Assembly: GCF_018729455.1 (NCBI RefSeq)
Contig: NZ_JAHHZF010000004.1
Span: 402,781-466,780, forward strand
Length of the DNA stretch: 64,000 bases
Direction of reading: 5' to 3'
Source: Prosthecodimorpha staleyi
GTDB lineage: Bacteria > Pseudomonadota > Alphaproteobacteria > Rhizobiales > Ancalomicrobiaceae
Shown here: piece by piece, positions 16,693 to 31,789 of the stretch
How the letters are laid out: each line of letters begins with the position of its first letter
Position numbering within the stretch: the first letter of the stretch is position 1
Made by a program: the position numbers and the translations under genes
The notes under the pieces: generated by a model
Told to the model about the DNA's origin: nothing
What the model saw: only the letters and a program-made list of their open reading frames with translations
Database searches by the model: none

Positions 16693-18126
16693 TCATCCCG
16701 GCAGTTCGGCGAGGCCGAAGCCGCGGGAAGAGCGCCGTCCGGCGGTCTGCTCATAAGTGACGAGCCGGCCGACGAGGGCGAGCGTTGCAAAGATCAGAAT
16801 GATTTCAATCGTGTAGACGACCGAGTAGCCGGTCGCGCGGTCCGACAGGACGGGCCCGAGCAGGCCGCGTTCGGCTGCGGCGCCGACAAGATCGCGGATC
16901 GCCCCGCCGGCAGCGGTGCCGAGGCCGAGTGCGGTCGCCTGGACGGCGCCCCAGGCGCCGAGCGCGAGGCCCTTGTCCTGGGCGTCGTCGCGCCACATGG
17001 CGGCCGTCAGGGTGCCGACCGAGAAGAGCCCGCCGCCGAGCCCGATCAGCAGCGTTCCGGCCAGGAACAAGGGTCCGCTTTCGAGCGGTGCCGCCAGCGC
17101 CACGGCCGCGAAGGCCGGCAGGCCGATCACCGCGCCGAACCCGGCGAGCCGCATCGGATCGGCGCCGTGGCCGAGCCGCCAGCCGGCGAACGAGAAGGCC
17201 GCGAGGGCGCCGACCGCCAGAAGCGCGGTCAGGAGCGTGGTGGCGGAAACCGAGAGATGCATCACCTGGCCGCCATAGGGCTCCAGGACGATGTCCTGCA
17301 TCGAGAAGGCGGCGGTGCCGAGCCCGACCACGACCAGCAGGCGGCGCGCGCCCGGGCGGGACGTGAAGGCGCGCCATTCGTCGCGGAAGCGCGGCATCGG
17401 CACGTCCAAGCGGGTGCGGCCGGGTTCGCGCGCCTCCTGCTTCCAGAGCGCCACCAGGTTCAGCGCCATGGTGGCGGCCGCCGCACCCTGGACGACCTGG
17501 ATCAGACGGACCTCGCTGAAGTCCTTCAGCACCCAGCCGAAGATCAGGCTGGCGGTCACGACGCCGACCAGCAGCATCACGTAGAGCAGCGCCACGACGC
17601 GCGGCCGGTCCTCCTCGCGGGCGAGATCGGTGGCGAGCGCCAGCCCGGCCGTCTGCGTGGTCTGCAGACCGGCACCGACCATCAGGAACGCCAGGGCCGC
17701 CGCGATCGAACCGACCACCTCGTGGCCGTCGCCCTCGCTGGACAGGACAAGCAATGCGAAAGGCATGAAGGCGAAGCCGCCGAATTGCAGCAGGGTGCCG
17801 AACCACAGATAGGGAACGCGGCGCCAGCCGAGCACGGAGCGATGGTTGTCGGACCGGAAGCCGATGAAGGCGCGCAGCGGCGCGAACAGGATCGGCAGCG
17901 CCACCATGGTGGAGACCAGCACGGCCGGCAGGCTCAGTTCGACGATCATGACCCGGTTGAGCGTCCCAACCAGCAGCGCGGTCGCCATGCCGACGGTGAC
18001 CTGGAACAGCGACAGGCGCAGCAGCCGCCCCATCGGCAGCGCCGGGCTGGCCGCATCCGCGAAGGGCAGGTAGCGAAGCCCGAGCTTGCTCCACGCCCGG
18101 GCGAGCCGGAGGGACGGGCCGGTCAT
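16693..18126 (-). CDS. lhaA: Light-harvesting complex assembly transporter LhaA (PucC family)
   Basis: LhaA is a PucC/BCH2-type member of the major facilitator fold needed for LH1 assembly. The 477-residue protein has about twelve hydrophobic segments and family blocks FQVTVGMATALLVGTLNRVMIVE, FAPLRAFIGFRSDNHRS, FSMQDIVLEPYGGQVM and AAMWRDDAQDKGLALGAWGA. ATG 18126 overlaps the bchM stop by 4 bp. The location directly after bchM and before puhA matches lhaA in other purple bacteria. A second family member lies at 30.4 kb. Confidence 0.95.
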   Translation of the reverse strand: MTGPSLRLARAWSKLGLRYLPFADAASPALPMGRLLRLSLFQVTVGMATALLVGTLNRVMIVELSLPAVLVSTMVALPILFAPLRAFIGFRSDNHRSVLGWRRVPYLWFGTLLQFGGFAFMPFALLVLSSEGDGHEVVGSIAAALAFLMVGAGLQTTQTAGLALATDLAREEDRPRVVALLYVMLLVGVVTASLIFGWVLKDFSEVRLIQVVQGAAAATMALNLVALWKQEAREPGRTRLDVPMPRFRDEWRAFTSRPGARRLLVVVGLGTAAFSMQDIVLEPYGGQVMHLSVSATTLLTALLAVGALAAFSFAGWRLGHGADPMRLAGFGAVIGLPAFAAVALAAPLESGPLFLAGTLLIGLGGGLFSVGTLTAAMWRDDAQDKGLALGAWGAVQATALGLGTAAGGAIRDLVGAAAERGLLGPVLSDRATGYSVVYTIEIILIFATLALVGRLVTYEQTAGRRSSRGFGLAELPG

Positions 18127-18820
18127 GTCCTGACGAGCTCCTGTGCCTGGGAGATGTAGAAGCCGCGCGCGACGCGCCGGTTGCGGCCGCGCAGCCAGCC
18201 GCCGAGGCCCGGATGGTCGTCGATGCGGCGGGCGAGACGCGCCGCCGCGATCGGTTCGATGGCCGGGGAACGGTCGCTGCGCGGGAAGAGCTGGCCGACG
18301 GCATGCATGCTGGCGAGCAGCGGCGTCGACGGCGCGAAGGTGAACAGGATCGAGCGGCGGGTGCGCTGCGCCAGGCTCGCCAACACGTCCTCGACATCCG
18401 TCGAGGGGTAGTGGATCAGGCTGTCCATGGCGACGACATGGTCGAAGACGCCGAGCGCGGGGTCGAGCAGGTCGCCGACGACCAGGTCGATCGATCCGGG
18501 GCCGACGCCGGCGAGGCGCTCGCGGCCGAGTTCGATCAGCTTGGGCGAGATGTCGACGCCGACCACCCGGGCGCCGCGCCGGGCGGCTTCCGCCGCCAAG
18601 GCCCCAGTGCCGCAACCGGCATCGAGGATGCGCATGCCCGACAGGTCATGCGGCAGCCAGGACAGGAGCGTGGCGCGCATCTCGTCACGCCCGGCGCGGA
18701 CGGTGCGGCGGATGCGTCCGACCGGCGCGTCGGAGGTCAGCCGCGCCCAGGCGTCCACGGCGGTGCGGTCGAAATAGGTTTCGAGCTGGTGTCGCCGCGC
18801 GGCGTAGGTTTGCGTGGTCA

Positions 18821-18821
<1 letters not shown>
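18123..18821 (-). CDS. bchM: Magnesium protoporphyrin IX methyltransferase BchM
   Basis: BchM methylates Mg-protoporphyrin IX with S-adenosylmethionine, the step after chelation and before the cyclase. The 232-residue protein starts MTTQTYAARRHQLETYFDRTA, family typical, and has the SAM motif ILDAGCGTGALAAEAARRGA followed by VVGVDIS. The start shares one base with the bchL stop and the stop overlaps lhaA by 4 bp. Confidence 0.96.
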
Positions 18822-23445
<4,624 letters not shown>

Positions 23446-23471
<26 letters not shown>

Positions 23472-25059
23472 CGTAAAGTGTCTCCACCGTGATCGACGCG
23501 CAACCCTTGTCGCGGGCGAAGATTTCCGTGTTCCGGCGTGCTTTCCCCCGAACGAAGAAGGGGATCTTGCGCAGCTCGCGCTCCGCCTCTGCGGTCCAGT
23601 CCGGTCCCGTAGCGGCGACCGGGCCCGTCACGGGTACCGGCGCGGGCACGGGCACGGGGGATGCTGCGACCGGCGCGAGGATCGGCTCGGCGGGCGCGGC
23701 GGCGATCGGCGCCACCGAGGCGAGATGCGAGGGCGCGGCGCCATCGGCGAATTCCGGATCGTCCCGGAACATGCCGAGGAGATGCTCCTCGAGGCCCATC
23801 ATCAGCGGATGGACCCAGCTGTCGAACAGCACGTTGGCGCCTTCGAAACCCATCTGCGGGGAGTAGCGCGCCGGGAAGTCCTGGACATGGACCGGCGCGG
23901 AGATGACCGCGCAGGGCACGCCGAGCCGCTTGGCGATGTGGCGTTCCATCTGCGTGCCGAGCACGAGTTCCGGATGCAGGCCGGCGATGCTCGCCTCGAC
24001 TTCGAGATAGTCGTCGGTGATCAGCGCCTCCAGGCCGTAGAGGGCGGCGGCCGTGCGCACCTCGCGGGCGAATTCGCGCTGGTAGGTGCCGAGGCCGACC
24101 ACCGTGAAGCCGAGTTCGTCGCGGGCGACGCGAGCAGCCGCGACGGCGTGGGTCGCATCGCCGAAGACGAAGACGCGCTTGCCGGTCAGGTAGGTGCTGT
24201 CGACGGAGCGCGCGTACCACGGGCTGCGCGCCGTTTCGGCGGCCAGCGCCGGCGCCGGGTCGACCCCAGCCACGGCGGCGACGGCGGCGATGAAGTCGCG
24301 CGTCGCGCCGACGCCGATCGGCACCACATCGACCATCGGCTGACAGAAGCTGCGCGCCAGCCAGGTCGCGGCCTGGCGGCCGGTCTCCGGATAGAGCACG
24401 ACGTTGAAATCGGCCTCGCCCAGGCGGGCGACATCGGCCGCGGAGGCGCCGAGCGGGGCGACCACGGACACGTCGACGCCCATCGAGGCGAGCAGGCGGG
24501 TCACCTCGACCACGTCGTCGCGATGGCGGAACCCGAGCGCGGTCGGCCCGAGCAGGTTGCAGCGGGGCCGACGGTCGGCCGGACGGGCCGGGCGCGGCGT
24601 GCCGGGCGGCGGCGCGGACGGGCCGGCCAGCGCGCGGACGAGATGATAGAAGGTCTCCGACGCGCCCCAGTTCTCCTTGCGCTGATAGGCCGGCAGCTCC
24701 AGCGGGATCACCGGGATGCCGAGGCCGAGCGCCCGGGCGAGCCCGCCCGGATCATCCTGGATCAGTTCGGCCGTGCAGGAGGCCCCGACCAGGACGGCCG
24801 CAGGCCTGAACCGCTCGCAGGCCTCGCGGACGGACTGCTTGAAAAGCTCCGCGGTATCGCCGCCGAGGTCGCGCGCCTGGAAGGTGGTGTAGGTGACCGG
24901 CGGGCGGGCGCCGCGCCGCTCGATCATCGTGAACAGCAGATCCGCATAGGTGTCGCCCTGCGGCGCATGCAGCACGTAGTGGACATCGGTCAGCACGGTG
25001 GCGACCCGCATGGCCCCGACATGGGGCGGTCCCTCATAGGTCCAGACCGTGAGCTGCAT
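23446..25059 (-). CDS. bchB: Dark-operative protochlorophyllide reductase subunit BchB
   Basis: BchB forms the catalytic NB component of protochlorophyllide reductase with BchN. The 537-residue protein keeps D36 ([12 protein letters not shown]), the unusual aspartate ligand of the NB [4Fe-4S] cluster, and [18 protein letters not shown]. An alanine/proline/valine-rich linker of about 45 residues (near 440-486) connects the core to the C-terminal domain [20 protein letters not shown]...IFARDKGC, which is found in most BchB/ChlB. The gene follows bchN by one base and overlaps bchH by 26 bp. Confidence 0.97.
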
Positions 25060-25060
25060 G

Positions 25061-26856
<1,796 letters not shown>

Positions 26857-26904
26857 GCGGCCTCCCTAGCCGTTTTATGAAGGCTAGGACCGAGGGGGCA
26901 CGAG

Positions 26905-26922
26905 TGTCAATCTGGTTTGACG
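26905..26922. promoter_or_regulatory. ppsR site: PpsR-type site in the bchF/aerR control region (TGT-N12-ACG)
   Basis: TGTCAATCTGGTTTGACG matches TGT-N12-ACA except for the last base. It starts 49 bp upstream of the bchF ATG and shares its last two bases with the next near-match at 26921-26938. Confidence 0.6.
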
Positions 26923-26938
26923 TTTTTTTAAAATGACA
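26921..26938. promoter_or_regulatory. ppsR site: PpsR-type site in the bchF/aerR control region (CGT-N12-ACA)
   Basis: CGTTTTTTTAAAATGACA deviates from TGT-N12-ACA at the first base only. With the site at 26905-26922 it makes a close pair in an AT-rich stretch, consistent with PpsR repression of the bchF operon and perhaps of aerR. Confidence 0.6.
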
Positions 26939-26952
26939 CTCGATCGCTCATC

Positions 26953-26969
26953 TGACAGTGAGACTGTCA
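26953..26969. promoter_or_regulatory. 17-bp palindrome TGACAG-N5-CTGTCA upstream of aerR
   Basis: TGACAG-TGAGA-CTGTCA is a perfect inverted repeat in the middle of the bchF/aerR region. Its half-sites resemble PpsR half-sites in inverted order, so it may bind PpsR or another regulator; no regulator is proven. Confidence 0.5.
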
Positions 26970-27089
26970 TGTTTTTTTGTCACCTGCAGCGACGCCTGCG
27001 ATTCCCCACCTTGACAGGATGACTGGACGGGTGTGCCCTAGTGGTCATTCCCGCGCCATTGAAAAGTCGGGATCCATGGGAGGACACCA

Positions 27090-27989
27090 ATGGTCGATGT
27101 TGACCTGGCGTCCGTTGACACGGGTTGTTTCGAAGCGCCAGCGGCGAGGCCGCGACCGCGCGAAGGTCATGTACGCTGCAACGACGACCGTGTTGGTTCC
27201 CCGGATCGCTGGATGCATCTGGCCCGGACCATAGAAAGCGGCATCATTCCGCGGCTGCTCTTGACCTACCGGAGCGACTTGCGTCACACGGCGAACGACG
27301 TTGAGGCCGTCGACTTTGATGCTTCGACACCTGAGACACTTGCGCGCATTGTTTTGAAGCGCCACGACGACGCGGCGCTCAATTTTATCTATCAACTGCT
27401 GGCCAGTGGCCTACCACTCGAATCTGTATTTCTGGACCTGCTCGCGCCGACGGCCCGTTGGCTCGGACATGGCTGGAGCGAGGACGAACTGTCTTTCACC
27501 GAAGTCACCATGGCACTGAGCCGTCTTCAGCGCCTGATGCGGAATCTCGCCAACTCGATGTCTGCCGCGGCCGATCGTTTCAGGCCCGGCGGGCGCATCA
27601 TTCTGGCGACGGTTCCGTCGGAACAACATGTCTTTGGCCTGTTGATGCTTGAGGAGTTCTTCCGGCGTGACGGCTGGGACGTGGAATGCCTGCCTGGATG
27701 CACACGGGAGGACATCATCGCATCAATGAAAAGTCTCCCCGCCCGCGCCATCGGGCTGTCGCTTTCCACGGACGAGCGCTTTGAAGAAATGAAGGGATTG
27801 ATCGCGGAACTACGTAGCCTCCCCGAGGCGAATAGCACCGTGATCATGGTCGGCGGTCGTTATTTCGTCGACAACCCCGACATGGTGAAAGCGGTGGGGG
27901 CGGATTTCACCGCCATTGACGGAAGTCAGGCGATCAGCCACATACACAGCTATATGTCAGAGGAAGCGTACATCTCGGACAGATCCTGA
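27090..27989 (+). CDS. aerR: Cobalamin-binding antirepressor AerR
   Basis: AerR binds vitamin B12 in a light-dependent way and counteracts PpsR/CrtJ. The 299-residue protein has a helical domain with TARWLGHGWSEDELSFTEVT and a B12-binding Rossmann domain with H180 in PSEQHVFGL (the HxxG cobalt-ligand pattern), ending VGGRYFVDNPDMVKAVGADF. About 40 N-terminal residues look non-conserved, resembling the long form known in Rhodobacter; an internal start for a short form is possible. ATG 27090 has GGGAGG upstream. Base composition of aerR and the start of ppsR is visibly lower in GC than the bch genes. ppsR follows after 21 bp. Confidence 0.92.
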   Translation: MVDVDLASVDTGCFEAPAARPRPREGHVRCNDDRVGSPDRWMHLARTIESGIIPRLLLTYRSDLRHTANDVEAVDFDASTPETLARIVLKRHDDAALNFIYQLLASGLPLESVFLDLLAPTARWLGHGWSEDELSFTEVTMALSRLQRLMRNLANSMSAAADRFRPGGRIILATVPSEQHVFGLLMLEEFFRRDGWDVECLPGCTREDIIASMKSLPARAIGLSLSTDERFEEMKGLIAELRSLPEANSTVIMVGGRYFVDNPDMVKAVGADFTAIDGSQAISHIHSYMSEEAYISDRS

Positions 27990-28010
27990 GGCGAGAAGGC
28001 TGACACCGTC

Positions 28011-29438
28011 ATGGATACGACCGCCTTGAAGTCGCTGCAGCGGTTCAAATCGCCCGAATCCTGGTTCTCGGCCGTCGACGCGCGCCATGCAGCCGCACTG
28101 TTCGCCGCCTCGTCCGATGTCAGTCTGATCATCGACGGCAAAGGTGTCGTCCAGGATATCGCCCTCGGCAACGAAGATTACTATCCGCTTGACCTTGAAT
28201 CCTGGATTGGCAAGACGCTGCACGACATCGTCAATATCGACAGTCGCAGCAAGGCAGCGGCGCTGTTGCGCGATGCCACCTTTGACGCCCGCACGCGCTG
28301 GCGTGAAGTGAATGTCGTGATCCCGTCGGGCAGCAGCATCCCGTTAAATTTCACCGCGGTTCGCCTTTCAGCGGACGGGGATGTCGTGCTGTTCGGCCGG
28401 GATCTCGCCACCGAAGCCCGCCTGCAGCAGCGCGTCATCGACATCCAGCGCGAGATGGAGGCCGACTATGCGCGGCTCCGCAACGCGGAATCGCGCTACC
28501 GCCTGCTCTTCCATATGGCGAGCGAGCCGGTGCTGGTCATCGACGCCGAGAATGGTCGGATCACCGAAGCCAACCCGGCGGCCGCCCGTTTCCTCGGCGT
28601 GGCACCGTCACGTCTGGTTGACAAGTCCGTTCGGGACTTGTTCGAACCGACCTCGGCGAGCGGTCTTCAGAGCGCCATGACCATCGCCCGGTCGATGGGA
28701 AAACTGCAGGACCAATCGCTGCGCCTCGCCGATTCCGGGCGGGAAATCATCATGGCGGTGTCGCAATACCGGCAGGATAACCGCCAATTCCTGCTGATGC
28801 GGCTTTCCGTGACGAATACGCCGGAAGGCGAGACGGATTTCCCGTCGACGGCGCTTGAAGTCCTGAAACGTCTTCCGGACGCCTTTGTGGCTTTCAAACT
28901 CGACGGCGAAATTCTCGAGGTCAACAACGCCTTCGTGGACCTCTGCCAGCTCGCATCCGCCGACCTAGCGCGCGGTGCCCATCTGGAGCGTTGGCTCGGA
29001 CGGCCGGGCATCGACTACTCGTTGATCGCCACCAACCTGCGCGACTATGGCTCGCTGCGCGATTTCGCCACCCTCATCCGAGGCGAGCTCGGCGCCCGCG
29101 AAGAGGTCGACGTGACGGCAGTCTATGTTCAGGATGTCGACGAACCCTGCGTCGGCATGCTGATCCGGCCGGTGCGCCGTCGCTCGGCCCTGCCGCTGGT
29201 CCGCGAGGCCGGCGTCCAGTCGACGGTCGAGAACCTGTCCCATTTGATCGGAACCATGCCGCTCAAGGATCTGGTCCGCGAGACCACCGACATGATCGAG
29301 CAGATGTGCATCGAAGCCGCCTTGAAGCTGACCGACGACAACCGCGCGTCTGCCGCCCAGATTCTCGGCCTCAGCCGGCAAAGCCTCTATGCGAAGCTGC
29401 ATCGTTTCGGGCTCGGCGACCTTTCAAGTCAGGACTAG
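28011..29438 (+). CDS. ppsR: Photosynthesis repressor PpsR (CrtJ)
   Basis: PpsR represses bch, crt and puc genes at high oxygen by binding TGT-N12-ACA. The 475-residue protein has an N-terminal PAS region, two further PAS domains (about 150-265 and 280-395; RLLFHMASEPVLVIDAENGRITEANPAA is in the first), a Q-linker-like segment and a Fis-type helix-turn-helix (ASAAQILGLSRQSLYAKLHRFGL). A cysteine at position 433, just ahead of the DNA-binding helices, corresponds to the redox-active cysteine region of Rhodobacter PpsR/CrtJ; further cysteines are at about 317 and 384. It sits after aerR, its antagonist, and before bchG, the usual arrangement. Confidence 0.95.
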   Translation: MDTTALKSLQRFKSPESWFSAVDARHAAALFAASSDVSLIIDGKGVVQDIALGNEDYYPLDLESWIGKTLHDIVNIDSRSKAAALLRDATFDARTRWREVNVVIPSGSSIPLNFTAVRLSADGDVVLFGRDLATEARLQQRVIDIQREMEADYARLRNAESRYRLLFHMASEPVLVIDAENGRITEANPAAARFLGVAPSRLVDKSVRDLFEPTSASGLQSAMTIARSMGKLQDQSLRLADSGREIIMAVSQYRQDNRQFLLMRLSVTNTPEGETDFPSTALEVLKRLPDAFVAFKLDGEILEVNNAFVDLCQLASADLARGAHLERWLGRPGIDYSLIATNLRDYGSLRDFATLIRGELGAREEVDVTAVYVQDVDEPCVGMLIRPVRRRSALPLVREAGVQSTVENLSHLIGTMPLKDLVRETTDMIEQMCIEAALKLTDDNRASAAQILGLSRQSLYAKLHRFGLGDLSSQD

Positions 29439-29510
29439 CCTGAGACGATTTTATTCGGCAGGGAAAAGTTGCGGCGGGCATCATCATGTCGCATTGGATC
29501 GACGCCTGAC

Positions 29511-29528
29511 TGTAAGGTTGACTTGACG
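29511..29528. promoter_or_regulatory. ppsR site: PpsR-type site upstream of bchG (TGT-N12-ACG)
   Basis: TGTAAGGTTGACTTGACG matches the PpsR consensus except at the last base, 29 bp before the bchG ATG. It suggests that bchG and the genes after it have their own PpsR-regulated promoter. Confidence 0.55.
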
Positions 29529-29545
29529 CTCATGACTGTCAAGTC
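29520..29545. promoter_or_regulatory. Inverted repeat GACTTGAC-N10-GTCAAGTC upstream of bchG
   Basis: Perfect 8-bp arms spaced by 10 bp lie directly before bchG. The inner part CTTGAC-N10-GTCAAG with the same spacing recurs at 34248-34269 next to the convergent idi end. A dimeric regulator site or a hairpin is possible. Confidence 0.5.
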
Positions 29546-29557
29546 TACCATGTCCTT

Positions 29558-30442
29558 ATGTCCCTCCCTTCCCTCAAGGCAAGCGTTGAGCTCCTCAAGC
29601 CGATCACATGGTTCGCTCCCATGTGGGCTTTCGGTTGCGGCCTCGCTTCGGCAGGGCGGCCGCTCGGCGAACACTGGGTTCTGGTTGCCGGCGGCATCCT
29701 TCTGACCGGCCCGCTCGTTTGCGCGACCAGCCAGGCGGCGAACGACTGGTTCGACCGGCATGTCGACGCCATCAACGAACCGAACCGGCCGATCCCGTCC
29801 GGCCGCATTCCGGGCCGCTGGGGGCTCTATATCGCGCTCGCCTGGACGGTCCTGTCGCTCGTCGTTTCGGCCGCACTCGGCTCGATGATCTTCGCCGCCG
29901 CTGTATTCGGTCTCGTGCTCGCCTGGTCGTACAGCGCGCCGCCGTTCCGGCTGAAGCAGAACGGCTGGTGGGGCAATGCTGCGGTTGCGGTCTGCTACGA
30001 GGGCCTACCATGGTTCGTCGGCGCCGCCTTGGCGTCCGCCGCCATGCCGACCCCGCAGGCCGTTACCCTGGCGCTGCTCTACAGTGTCGGCGCGCACGGC
30101 ATCATGACGCTCAACGATTTCAAGTCGGTCGAGGGCGACCTGCGCTCCGGCATCCGCTCGCTGCCGGCCCAGCTCGGGGTCGACCAGGCCGCCCGCTTCG
30201 CCTGCTGGGTGATGGCGGTGCCGCAGGGCGTGGTGATCCTGCTCCTGATATCCTGGGGCCGGCCGTACCATGCGGCGCTGATCGGCCTCCTGCTTGCCGT
30301 CCAGATCGTCCTGATGGCTCGGCTTCTGGCTTCCCCACGCGCCCGGGCGCCCTGGTACAACGCCACCGGCACCACGCTTTACGTGCTCGGCATGCTGGCC
30401 GCTGCCTTCGCCATCTCGACGCTCAATGGAGCGGCCCCATGA
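29558..30442 (+). CDS. bchG: Bacteriochlorophyll synthase BchG
   Basis: BchG joins the geranylgeranyl or phytyl tail to bacteriochlorophyllide a in the membrane. This 294-residue UbiA-family prenyltransferase has the aspartate-rich motif NDWFDRHVD at residues 62-70 followed by INEPNRPIPSGRIPGRWGLY, a second motif around LNDFKSVEGDLRSGIRSLP, and about eight hydrophobic segments. It has its own control region with a PpsR-type site and ends in a 4-bp overlap with the PucC-family gene. Confidence 0.95.
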   Translation: MSLPSLKASVELLKPITWFAPMWAFGCGLASAGRPLGEHWVLVAGGILLTGPLVCATSQAANDWFDRHVDAINEPNRPIPSGRIPGRWGLYIALAWTVLSLVVSAALGSMIFAAAVFGLVLAWSYSAPPFRLKQNGWWGNAAVAVCYEGLPWFVGAALASAAMPTPQAVTLALLYSVGAHGIMTLNDFKSVEGDLRSGIRSLPAQLGVDQAARFACWVMAVPQGVVILLLISWGRPYHAALIGLLLAVQIVLMARLLASPRARAPWYNATGTTLYVLGMLAAAFAISTLNGAAP

Positions 30443-31773
30443 CCCCGCACCCTCTCGGCTGGCTCGGCATCCTCCGTCTCGGCCTCCTGCAGACCGCGCT
30501 CGGCGCCATCCTGGTGCTGACCACCTCGACCCTCAACCGCGTCATGGTGGTCGAATATGCCATGCCGGCGGCGGTGCCCGGCCTGCTCGTCGCCCTCCAT
30601 CATGCCTGTCAGGCGCTGCGCCCGCGCTGGGGCTACGCCTCCGATCGCGGCGGCCGGCGCACGCCCTGGATCGTCGGCGGGATGGCCGTGCTGGCCGCGG
30701 GCGGCCTGCTCGCAGCGATCGCGACCGCCTGGATGGCGACGACACCGGCGGCCGGGCTCGTCCTGGCCGTCGCGGCCTTCACGTTGATCGGGCTCGGAGT
30801 CGGCGCCGCCGGGACCAACACACTGATCCTGCTCGCGGAACGGGTCGGGGACGACCGCCGGGCACCGGCCGCCACCATCGTCTGGGTGATGATGATCGCC
30901 GGCTTCATCGTGACCGCCGCGCTCGGCGGCCGCGCGCTCGATCCCTATTCGCCGGAGCGGCTGATCGAGGTCGCGGCGGTGGTCGGCCTGCTCGCCTTCC
31001 TGCTTTCCGTACTCGCCGTCGCCGGGCTTGAAGGACCGGTCCGCGCCCGGGTGCCCGGGGCGACCGCGAACCGGGCAGAGCGCGAGGGCGGCTTCTCGGC
31101 CATGCTGCGGACAGTCTGGGCCGATCCAGTCGCGCGCCGGTTCACGCTCTTCATCTTCGCCTCGATGCTGGCCTATAGCGCGCAGGATCTGATCCTGGAG
31201 CCCTATGCCGGGATCGTCTTCGGAATGACGCCCGGCGAAACGACGCGCCTCGGCGGCCTGCAGAATGGCGGCGTCCTGGCCGGCATGGTCACGGTCGGTC
31301 TGGCCGGACATCTCGCCGGCCGGCGTCCGGGCTTCATCGGCGCGATGATGATCGCCGGCTGCGTCGCCTCGGCCGCCGCGCTGGCGGCGATTGCCGAGAG
31401 CCCGGCGCTGAATCTGCCGATCCGGCCACTGGTCGCCGCGCTCGGCTTCGCCAACGGCGCTTTCGCGGTGGCGGCGATCAGCATGATGATGGATCTCGCC
31501 GGCAGCGGACCGCAGCAGTCTCGCGGCACCCGCATGGGCCTGTGGGGCGCCGCGCAGGCGATCGCCTTCGGGGCCGGAGGGCTGGCCGGAACGGTCGCGG
31601 TCGATGCCGTGCGATGGGCGACCGGGCTCACCGTGACGGCCTATCAGGCGGTCTTTCTGGCCGAGGCCGTGATGTTCCTGGCGTCCGCCCTGTTGGCCTT
31701 GGCCATCGTGGCGCGCCCATCGACGGACCAGACGGCGCTCGGCGCGGGGGAGCGCATCACGCCCGCGGAATGA
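30439..31773 (+). CDS. PucC/BCH2-family transporter between bchG and bchP
   Basis: This 444-residue polytopic protein belongs to the same family as LhaA and PucC. It starts at ATG 30439, overlapping the bchG stop (ATGA), and contains TTSTLNRVMVVEYAMP, HHACQALRPRWGYASDRGG, SAQDLILEPYAGIVFGMTPG and GLWGAAQAIAFGAGG. In Rhodobacter the corresponding ORF between bchG and bchP (ORF428) is a PucC-like protein; it may deliver pigments or aid bacteriochlorophyll handling. Its placement in the bchG-bchP unit suggests a link with late bacteriochlorophyll steps rather than with a particular antenna. Confidence 0.9.
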   Translation: MTPHPLGWLGILRLGLLQTALGAILVLTTSTLNRVMVVEYAMPAAVPGLLVALHHACQALRPRWGYASDRGGRRTPWIVGGMAVLAAGGLLAAIATAWMATTPAAGLVLAVAAFTLIGLGVGAAGTNTLILLAERVGDDRRAPAATIVWVMMIAGFIVTAALGGRALDPYSPERLIEVAAVVGLLAFLLSVLAVAGLEGPVRARVPGATANRAEREGGFSAMLRTVWADPVARRFTLFIFASMLAYSAQDLILEPYAGIVFGMTPGETTRLGGLQNGGVLAGMVTVGLAGHLAGRRPGFIGAMMIAGCVASAAALAAIAESPALNLPIRPLVAALGFANGAFAVAAISMMMDLAGSGPQQSRGTRMGLWGAAQAIAFGAGGLAGTVAVDAVRWATGLTVTAYQAVFLAEAVMFLASALLALAIVARPSTDQTALGAGERITPAE

Positions 31774-31789
31774 CGACCGGGAGGGTCCG

